Source: Lachnospiraceae bacterium | GTDB lineage: Bacteria > Bacillota > Clostridia > Lachnospirales > Lachnospiraceae | Direction: 5' to 3' | Length of the DNA: 33,286 bases | Assembly (NCBI GenBank): GCA_009787745.1 | Contig: WQST01000004.1 | Span: forward strand, 1 to 33,286 | Shown: positions 25,755 to 33,286 of the stretch, piece after piece | How positions within the stretch are numbered: the stretch's first letter is position 1 | Layout: the number at the start of each line of letters is the position of its first letter | The notes under the pieces: model-generated | Database searches by the model: none | What the model was told of the DNA's origin: nothing | What the model saw: only the letters and a program-made list of their open reading frames with translations | Program-made: the position numbers and the translations under genes

Positions 25755-28302
25755 CTCTACTCCATGATATGTGACTAATCGCCTGATAAGAATATAATGG
25801 TGCTTCTTTGTTAGCCGTCACACTTATAATGCAATCACCGGATTCACAGACAGTACTTAGTACCAGCAACGCGCGCCCGTGATAAGCCGCAATTCTATCA
25901 CCGCGAAAACTCTGATGAGACGACGGGTCGCCGTTATCTATACCGATTAATTTCGCCGCTCCTTCTACCTCAATATCCAAAACATCCATTGCTTGCGGGC
26001 AAAAATTTCCCGAGACATCCGTTATTTCAATTTCTACTTGAAAAATTCCCTCATCAGCTGTTAGTGAATAATTTCCTCCGTCATTATCAAGCTCTGAGTA
26101 ACCATTATCATCATAAATCCGCATCTTAATCCGTTCAGGCTTATCAGCTGAACGGATTTCATATCCGATAATTTCATTACCTTCCTCGTCATAGCCGACT
26201 AACCGCATACTGCCCGATTGATACGGTACATCCCACGAAAGAAACAAATCATCAGTACTCGGCAGATATCTTTTTTTCTCGAAATTCCCATATATCTGCG
26301 ACATCCCGTAAGCAGGATAATTCATCGCCTTTCGCCCATATGATTTCCCATTTACGAATAACTCCGCACTATCGCAATTAGTATATCCCAAAAACGGAAT
26401 GACTGTTCCTTCTTCTATATCTAAATTTAGATGCGGCAACAAATATGCCGTCGGCTCATCCCTCTTCCAAATGCTCTGATAAAAATAATAACCGTCCTTT
26501 TCAAACCCACAGGTATCAAGCGCTCCCGAACTGGCAGAACGTTCGGGCCAATGCGCTTCGCCCAGATAATCAATCCCCGTCCACATAAAGTCTCCGGCGA
26601 CATAATCATGTGTCATCGTGAACTTAAGCAATTTTCCGACTGTCACGGGAGTGCTGTAGTATGGTTTTTTACGCCAATCGAAAAGTTCAGCGTCATTAAA
26701 ATGATACTCACCACGGCTTCCGGCGATACTGGTATTTTCTGTTCCGATAATAGTCCATTCCGGATGAGCCGCATGGTCTAAAGCATAAAGTGTCCCGGCG
26801 GTATCACGCCAACGTCCCGCATAATTATAGCCGATCACATCCAGTTCACGCAAAAATTCCTGGGTCGCTTGTTTCGGCTCGGCACCTATTTGGTCGTTTC
26901 CTTGCGTTACGGGACGTTCAGGGTCAAGTGATTTGCAAATCCCTTTAAGCAGTCTTGCGGTCATATGTCCGTCAGGGTCAGTTTGGTCAGGCACTTCGTT
27001 ACCGATACTCCAAATTATGATCGAGGGACGATTGCGGTCGCGGTATAGCATTGCTTTTAAGTCTTGCTCATGGTATTCGTTAAACCACTCCGAATATCCG
27101 CGGCTTTGGTGGGTATTGGCGCCGCCCTCTTTACCTTTTAGCCATTTCCATTCATCAAAGGCTTCTTCCATAACCAGAAAACCTAACTCATCACATAAAT
27201 CAAGCAAGCCCGGGTCGGACGGATTATGTGCGGTACGAATCGCATTCACGCCCATCGCCTTTAGCTTAAGAAGGCGCCGGCGCCAAATAACCTTCGGTAC
27301 TGCCGCACCCATGCATCCGCCGTCATGGTGCAGGCAAACGCCATTAATTTTGTATCTTTGATTATTTAAAATAAAGCCTGATTTATTATCAAAACTAATC
27401 GTGCGGAAACCGATTCGGGTTTTTACTTCATCAAGCAGTTCTCCTGTCGGGTCATAGATTCCTGTCACAAGTTCATATAGATAAGGATTTTCGGGCGACC
27501 AAAGAATTGGCTTCGGTACGGAAAATTCCTGCTCTGACTTCCGCCCGTCTTCATCTTCCCATAACTCGTTAAGCGGTTTTAAATATTCACTGCCGGGAAA
27601 CGAGGCCGCATTTCCATAACCGTCAACCGTAACCTCATTTGTGACGACCTCATTCCCTAAATGGTCGTTTAATGTTGTTTTAAGCTTTGTAAATGCTTTT
27701 CCTTCAATCTTCGTTTCGACTGTAAAAGCCGCTTTTTCATCATTAATTTCCTGATTTTTGAGATAAATTCCATACGGCGGCAAATACGTTTCATTTAATT
27801 GATATAACCAAACCGAACGTGTGATGCCTGAACCTGAATACCAGCGGGAATTAGGCTGCGCTGAATTATCGATTTTTATATCGAGAACAATATTTATGAC
27901 ATTTATGTCATTTTCTTCCGCGGCATTGCACATCTCGTTGACCGCCGCTGTTATATCCCAGCCAAAAGGGGTATATCCGTAGACATGCCGACCTAACCTT
28001 TTTCCGTTAAGCCAGACTTCGGCAAGCATATAAGCACCCTCGAATTTAAGCAAAGTCCGCTTCATGGCAGTACTTTCTTTATCTAAAGTAAAAGTTTTCT
28101 TATACCAGCCAACCCCTGTTTCCACATATCCGCCTGACCCACATGACTTAGCATTCTCTGAAAAAGGGAAGTCAAGGCTAAAATCATGCGGTAATGTAAC
28201 CGCCCGATAGTTTGAAGTTTTGTCGCTGCCAATCGACACGGGAGGTACGGTCCCATGATAAAAAAACCAATCATTGTTTAACTTATTTCGTCCGGATCTC
28301 AT
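25750..28302 (-). CDS. Glycoside hydrolase family 2 (beta-galactosidase-like, with C-terminal DUF4982-type region)
   Basis: MRSGRNKLNNDWFFYHG..., NAIRTAHNPSDPGLLDLCDELGFLVMEEAFDEW, IIIWSIGNEVPDQTD, IIGTENTS. Confidence 0.92.
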   Translation of the reverse strand: MRSGRNKLNNDWFFYHGTVPPVSIGSDKTSNYRAVTLPHDFSLDFPFSENAKSCGSGGYVETGVGWYKKTFTLDKESTAMKRTLLKFEGAYMLAEVWLNGKRLGRHVYGYTPFGWDITAAVNEMCNAAEENDINVINIVLDIKIDNSAQPNSRWYSGSGITRSVWLYQLNETYLPPYGIYLKNQEINDEKAAFTVETKIEGKAFTKLKTTLNDHLGNEVVTNEVTVDGYGNAASFPGSEYLKPLNELWEDEDGRKSEQEFSVPKPILWSPENPYLYELVTGIYDPTGELLDEVKTRIGFRTISFDNKSGFILNNQRYKINGVCLHHDGGCMGAAVPKVIWRRRLLKLKAMGVNAIRTAHNPSDPGLLDLCDELGFLVMEEAFDEWKWLKGKEGGANTHQSRGYSEWFNEYHEQDLKAMLYRDRNRPSIIIWSIGNEVPDQTDPDGHMTARLLKGICKSLDPERPVTQGNDQIGAEPKQATQEFLRELDVIGYNYAGRWRDTAGTLYALDHAAHPEWTIIGTENTSIAGSRGEYHFNDAELFDWRKKPYYSTPVTVGKLLKFTMTHDYVAGDFMWTGIDYLGEAHWPERSASSGALDTCGFEKDGYYFYQSIWKRDEPTAYLLPHLNLDIEEGTVIPFLGYTNCDSAELFVNGKSYGRKAMNYPAYGMSQIYGNFEKKRYLPSTDDLFLSWDVPYQSGSMRLVGYDEEGNEIIGYEIRSADKPERIKMRIYDDNGYSELDNDGGNYSLTADEGIFQVEIEITDVSGNFCPQAMDVLDIEVEGAAKLIGIDNGDPSSHQSFRGDRIAAYHGRALLVLSTVCESGDCIISVTANKEAPLYSYQAISHISWSRV

Positions 28303-28469
28303 TCTTGCCTCCATCTAATAAATTTAAAAACTGTTTAAATGTGTTGAATTATTCCCGCAATAATTATATAATGTGTTATAACTTGTGAAGAAGATGGTAT
28401 TAATTCAACCCAAATTCCTAACTTTTCTATATTATACTATATTTTCACTTCGAAAGCGAGGATAATGCT

Positions 28470-30128
28470 ATGGTAACCAAAAATAATATGTCCCTGAAAG
28501 AAATACATCAATACGTGTCAAAAACTGTCTCAATTTTATCAGCTATTGTAACGGCATTTTTGGTTACGGTTTGTCTTTCCGTCGCTATGTTAAATCATAT
28601 TAATAACAACAAATCCGAAATGACATTGCTTAGCAGTAATATTATGCATAATAATGATTCATTAATTAAGTTAGTGCAATCCTTTATCATCACAGGTGAT
28701 AGCAAAGTCTTCGATTCCTATAACAAAATGTTGAACGACCCTGATGTCTTTGACAACAAGCTGAACCGCATGATGGAAATCGGACTCAGTAAAACCGAAA
28801 CCGAACTTGTCGATAAAATTCTCGGCATCCTTGATGAACTGGCGGCTATCGAAGATAATGCCATCGCCGCTTTAGAAGCCAACGACCATGAGCTTGCCAT
28901 CGCGACTTTATTTAGCCCTGCTTATACTAATTATGACGCCGAGTTAGCAAAGCTGACGCTTTTACTTATTGATACGATTGAACAGCGTTATAATCGAATC
29001 GATGTTATATTTCAAATGATAATTTACTTATTATTAGCTATGACAATTATTTTGTTTATTTATACCAGCATTACTACTAATAAGATGCAGAAGTGGCAAA
29101 GCGAACGAACCCTTGGTCCCATTAAAGCAATCAGCGATATTGCCAACCAAATCGCTAACGGTTATATCGATGTCGAGATGCATAAGGAAAATGATGATGA
29201 AATCGGTGCCTTAATTGACTCGTTTAATAATATGGTACTCAGTGTCAGAAAGCAAACCGAAATCGTCGAAGTCATGGCGACAGGTGATTTTTCTGTAAGT
29301 GTTGAATTAAGAAATGATAAGGATGTGCTTAATATCGCCATTAAGGATATGATTGAGATGACATCCCAAACCTTAAATCTTATCAAGAAATCCGCTAATA
29401 ATGTCAACGATACTACCAGAGAAATGGAAGCTGAAAGTAATAATCTTGTCAATATAACTAATAAACAGTTGGATTCAACCGCCAAATTGGCGGCAGTCGT
29501 TGCAAACCTGTTCGATGAAGCAACCAAAAATGCCGTTAACGCGAAGCAAGTTTCCGCACTCTCATCCCAAATCCATGATGATGCCGTTGTCGGCAGTGAC
29601 ATGGCGAAGTTAGTGGTCAACAAAATGGAAGAGACGAGAACTGCTGTCGATGGGATTACTGATATTATGAATACTATTGAAGGTATTGCTTATCAGACTA
29701 ATTTATTAGCTTTGAATGCTTCCATTGAGGCGGCAAGAGCAGGCGAGCATGGGAAAGGGTTCGCTGTCGTCGCGGATCAGGTTCGCCAGTTAGCCGGGCA
29801 AAGCAGTCAGGCGGTTGAAAAGAGTGCGGGTATTATTAAAAGTGTCACTGAAAGAACCGCCGAAGGAGCCAAACTTTCCAATCAGGCGGCAGAAGCGCTT
29901 AAGCAAATTGTCGAAGGAATTAATCAGGTCTCGCAGTCAATGTTCAATATTTCTGAATCTTTGGCTACACAGAACTCAGAAATCGCCGAAACCAGTGCTA
30001 ATATTAAGGCTTTCAACCAACAAATTCATGATATCGTCACGACCGCCCAAGATAGCGCTGAATCAAGTACGAATCTGTTAACGGATGTCGAGGGACTTAA
30101 TACCTTGATTTCACAGTATAAGTTTTGA
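28470..30128 (+). CDS. Methyl-accepting chemotaxis protein
   Basis: Two TMs, HAMP region ([17 protein letters not shown]), signalling hairpin [43 protein letters not shown]. Confidence 0.95.
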   Translation: MVTKNNMSLKEIHQYVSKTVSILSAIVTAFLVTVCLSVAMLNHINNNKSEMTLLSSNIMHNNDSLIKLVQSFIITGDSKVFDSYNKMLNDPDVFDNKLNRMMEIGLSKTETELVDKILGILDELAAIEDNAIAALEANDHELAIATLFSPAYTNYDAELAKLTLLLIDTIEQRYNRIDVIFQMIIYLLLAMTIILFIYTSITTNKMQKWQSERTLGPIKAISDIANQIANGYIDVEMHKENDDEIGALIDSFNNMVLSVRKQTEIVEVMATGDFSVSVELRNDKDVLNIAIKDMIEMTSQTLNLIKKSANNVNDTTREMEAESNNLVNITNKQLDSTAKLAAVVANLFDEATKNAVNAKQVSALSSQIHDDAVVGSDMAKLVVNKMEETRTAVDGITDIMNTIEGIAYQTNLLALNASIEAARAGEHGKGFAVVADQVRQLAGQSSQAVEKSAGIIKSVTERTAEGAKLSNQAAEALKQIVEGINQVSQSMFNISESLATQNSEIAETSANIKAFNQQIHDIVTTAQDSAESSTNLLTDVEGLNTLISQYKF

Positions 30129-30189
30129 TGATTAAAGCGCAGAACCTCTGTTAAGCATTAGAGAACTTCGTTTCGCTCAGGAATATAAA

Positions 30190-30224
30190 AATATAGCCCA
30201 CTACTAAATGCAGTGGGCTATATT
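30190..30224. terminator. Bidirectional terminator hairpin between convergent MCP and ppdK genes
   Basis: AATATAGCCCACT-ACTAAATGC-AGTGGGCTATATT, AT-rich flanks. Confidence 0.7.
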
Positions 30225-30244
30225 AATTATTTATTTAATTACGC

Positions 30245-32896
30245 TTAACCGTGAATAACTTTTCCGCCTTCTTCAGCATGTAACGCTGCTTGCGCGGCGG
30301 CAAGTCTGGCGATCGGGACACGGAAAGGTGAACATGATACATAATCCAGTCCGGCATTGTAGCAGAATTCAATACTACTGGGGTCGCCGCCATGTTCGCC
30401 GCAGATACCAAGCTTGATGCCCGGTCTTGCTTTACGGCCTTTTTCACATGCCATCTGAACCAAGAAACCGACACCGCTCTGGTCAAGGCGAGCAAACGGA
30501 TCTGATTCATAAATCTGTTGTTTGTAATACTCATCAATGAATTTTCCTGTATCATCACGTGAGAAACCAAATGTCATCTGCGTTAAGTCGTTAGTACCAA
30601 AGGAGAAGAAGGCGGCTTCTTCGGCAACTTCATCAGCCAAGATACAAGCACGGGGAATTTCCATCATCGTTCCGACTAAATATTCTATATCGGAATTTTT
30701 CTCTTTCTTAACCAACTCAGCGGTTTCCACAACGATATCTTTAACGAACTTAAATTCTTTCTTCTCGCCCGTCAAAGGAATCATGATTTCGGGAACAATG
30801 TTAAAGCCTTTTTCGTTCTTAACTTCAATAGCGGCTTCCATAACCGCTCTGGTCTGCATCTTGGCAATTTCAGGATAAGTAACCATCAGGCGCAAGCCAC
30901 GATGACCCATCATCGGGTTAAACTCATGGAGGGAATTACAGATATCTTTAACTTCCTGCACGGTCATGCCCATATCTTTTGCTAATGAAGCAATCGCATC
31001 TTCATCAGTCGGAACGAATTCATGGAGAGGGGGATCAAGGAAACGAATTGTGACAGGGAACTCGCCCATAACTTCGTAGATACCTTTAAAGTCGCCCTTC
31101 TGGAAAGGAATCAAAGCATTAAGCGCTTTTTCTCTCATTTCTACATTCGGGGCAAGGATCATTTCACGGATTCTCGGAATACGGTCAGGCTCAAAGAACA
31201 TATGTTCTGTTCTGGTCAGGCCGATACCTTCGGCACCGAATTCAAGCGCTTTACGAGCTTCATCGGGAGCGTCAGCATTGGTACGAACCTTAATCTTACG
31301 GTATTTGTCAGCCCATTTCATAATTTGTGAGAAATTAGCATTTCCGTCGATAGTCGCGTCAATTGTTGCAATATCACCGTCATAAACTTTTCCTGCCGTA
31401 CCGTCTAATGAAATATAATCGCCTTCATTATAGGTTTTGCCGCCTAATTTGAAAAATTTCTCTTCTTCATTGATCGTAATATCACCGCAACCGCAAACAC
31501 AAGCTGTTCCCATTCCGCGGGCAACAACGGCGGCGTGAGAGGTCATTCCGCCGCGGACGGTTAAGATACCCTCGGCGGCGTGCATACCTTCGATATCTTC
31601 AGGGGATGTTTCCAAACGAACGAGGATAACCCTGTTTCCTGCATCGGCGGCGGCTTTAGCTGTCGCGGCGGTAAAATAGACTTTACCTGCGGCGGCACCG
31701 GGTGATGCGGGAAGGGCGGCGCCGATAACCGTTCCGGCCGCAAGCGCTTTCGGGTCAAAGGTCGGATGCAGTAACTGATCGAGTGACTTCGCATCAATTC
31801 TAAGCACGGCGTCTTTATCGGTAATCATGCCTTCATTAACCATATCAACGGCGATCTGTAAAGCTGCCGAAGCAGTTCTCTTGCCGGCTCTGGTCTGGAG
31901 GAAATAAAGTTTTCCGTCTTCAACCGTAAACTCCATATCCTGCATATCTTTATAATGTTTTTCTAAGATTTGCGTAATTTCGATAAATTTGTTGTAGCAT
32001 TCAGGCCATTCTTTCGCCATTTCGGTAATCGGATTCGGCGTGCGGATACCTGCGACAACGTCTTCACCCTGTGCATTGGCAAGATATTCACCGTAGATTT
32101 GGTTAGTCCCGTTAGATGGGTTACGGGTAAAGGCAACGCCTGTCCCTGATGTATCGCCCATATTTCCGAAAACCATCGCCTGAACGTTGACAGCGGTACC
32201 CCAATCGCCGGGGATATCATTCATACGGCGATAAATGATGGCGCGTTCGTTATTCCATGAACGGAAGACGGCGCGGATCGCTTCCATCAATTGAACCTTC
32301 GGATCCTGAGGGAAATCGTCGTTCTTGTTATCTTTGTAAATTTGCTTGTAACGTTTGATAACTTCCTGTAAATCTGCGGCAGTAAGCTCGTAATCATAAT
32401 GAATCCCTTTGGATTCTTTGATTTCTTCCAGAACTTTTTCGAAAAGCTGTTTGCTTACGTCCATAACAACGTCTGAGAACATTTGAATGAAACGGCGATA
32501 TGAATCATATGCAAAACGCGGATTGCCGCTTTTAGCCGCCATACCTTCAACGGAAACATCATTCAAACCAAGATTCAGGATCGTATCCATCATCCCGGGC
32601 ATCGATGCGCGCGAACCCGAACGAACTGAAACCAGTAACGGGTTATCGGTATCACCGAATGATTTGCCTTGTTTCTTTTCAAGTGAAGCAAGACATTTAA
32701 AAATTTCATCTTCCATCTCTTTCGAAACAGTTTTCCCTTGCTCATAGTAATTAGTACAGGCTTCCGTGGTAACCGTAAAACCTTGCGGGATCGGCAGGCC
32801 CAAATTGGTCATTTCTGCCAAGTTAGCGCCCTTTCCTCCCAAAAGATTGCGCATTTCTGCACTTCCTTCTTCAAACTCATAAACCCATTTTGCCAT
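30245..32896 (-). CDS. ppdK: Pyruvate, phosphate dikinase
   Basis: MAKWVYEFEEGSAEMRNLLGGKGANLAEMTNLGLPIPQGF..., GGMTSHAAVVARGMGTACVCG, GICGEHGGDPSS. Confidence 0.97.
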   Translation of the reverse strand: MAKWVYEFEEGSAEMRNLLGGKGANLAEMTNLGLPIPQGFTVTTEACTNYYEQGKTVSKEMEDEIFKCLASLEKKQGKSFGDTDNPLLVSVRSGSRASMPGMMDTILNLGLNDVSVEGMAAKSGNPRFAYDSYRRFIQMFSDVVMDVSKQLFEKVLEEIKESKGIHYDYELTAADLQEVIKRYKQIYKDNKNDDFPQDPKVQLMEAIRAVFRSWNNERAIIYRRMNDIPGDWGTAVNVQAMVFGNMGDTSGTGVAFTRNPSNGTNQIYGEYLANAQGEDVVAGIRTPNPITEMAKEWPECYNKFIEITQILEKHYKDMQDMEFTVEDGKLYFLQTRAGKRTASAALQIAVDMVNEGMITDKDAVLRIDAKSLDQLLHPTFDPKALAAGTVIGAALPASPGAAAGKVYFTAATAKAAADAGNRVILVRLETSPEDIEGMHAAEGILTVRGGMTSHAAVVARGMGTACVCGCGDITINEEEKFFKLGGKTYNEGDYISLDGTAGKVYDGDIATIDATIDGNANFSQIMKWADKYRKIKVRTNADAPDEARKALEFGAEGIGLTRTEHMFFEPDRIPRIREMILAPNVEMREKALNALIPFQKGDFKGIYEVMGEFPVTIRFLDPPLHEFVPTDEDAIASLAKDMGMTVQEVKDICNSLHEFNPMMGHRGLRLMVTYPEIAKMQTRAVMEAAIEVKNEKGFNIVPEIMIPLTGEKKEFKFVKDIVVETAELVKKEKNSDIEYLVGTMMEIPRACILADEVAEEAAFFSFGTNDLTQMTFGFSRDDTGKFIDEYYKQQIYESDPFARLDQSGVGFLVQMACEKGRKARPGIKLGICGEHGGDPSSIEFCYNAGLDYVSCSPFRVPIARLAAAQAALHAEEGGKVIHG

Positions 32897-33043
32897 TTTT
32901 TACCAATCCTTTCGTTTTTATATTTTTACCTTTATCAAAAATAGATAAAGTAACATGCTAATAATTACTATAACATAAAATGGAAATTTGTACAGCCTTA
33001 AATTGAAGGTATTTTTGATTTTCCCGCGAACTGTTGTTCTTTT

Positions 33044-33286
33044 TCATAGCGGCTTGCTGTCGCCGTGATAAACTTGACTCATCGTCACCAGTGCTAAGGC
33101 GGAAAATACCATTGCATAGGGGAAAAGTGTCATATAAGAATAATATTCTAAAAGAAAACCTGAAAATATCGGGGTGAAAATTTGCGCCGCCATCGAAAAA
33201 ATATAGTATATACCCGTAAACCTGCCGATATTATGCCCTTTACTCATTTCGACGACCATCGGGTATGAATTGACGTTTATCATCGC
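33044..33286 (-). CDS. MFS-type transporter, C-terminal fragment (runs off the right edge)
   Basis: GHNIGRFTGIYYIFSMAAQIFTPIFSGFLLEYYSYMTLFPYAMVFSALALVTM. Confidence 0.65.
   Translation of the reverse strand, partial: AMINVNSYPMVVEMSKGHNIGRFTGIYYIFSMAAQIFTPIFSGFLLEYYSYMTLFPYAMVFSALALVTMSQVYHGDSKPL

Noticed and set aside
30537-31330. Plus-strand ORFs inside ppdK (30537..30878, 31022..31330, 32487..32944)
   Set aside because: Shadow ORFs antisense to highly conserved ppdK; no RBS or domain support

Overview
This looks like a Firmicutes (Clostridia-like) chromosomal window. The flanks are housekeeping or carbohydrate genes: groES/groEL behind a CIRCE element, an ABC exporter, a PatB/MalY-like aminotransferase, GH43 and GH2 glycosidases, acetate kinase, an MCP, pyruvate phosphate dikinase and a partial MFS transporter. 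The centre (about 7.4-23.6 kb, all minus strand) reads as one AT-rich, tightly packed run. It begins with an agr-type quorum-sensing module in the order agrA-agrC-agrB-agrD; the 51-aa agrD is absent from the supplied ORF track and I found it by translating the sequence. The run continues into 13 genes that look like an undescribed biosynthetic gene cluster. These genes include: a GriI/MJ0400-type ADH synthase and a GriH/MJ1249-type (archaeal-type) DHQ synthase II, which together suggest 3-amino-4-hydroxybenzoate supply; two PaaK-like adenylating enzymes; an amidohydrolase; a pair of U32 proteins whose cysteine spacing resembles UbiU/UbiV (candidate O2-independent hydroxylase); two nitrilase-fold proteins that both have Gly in place of the catalytic Cys; a methyltransferase; and a three-gene ABC-2 exporter. 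My working hypothesis is an agr-controlled anaerobic aminohydroxybenzoate-derived (possibly benzoxazole-like) natural product. All assignments come from reading motifs by eye; no database search was run.
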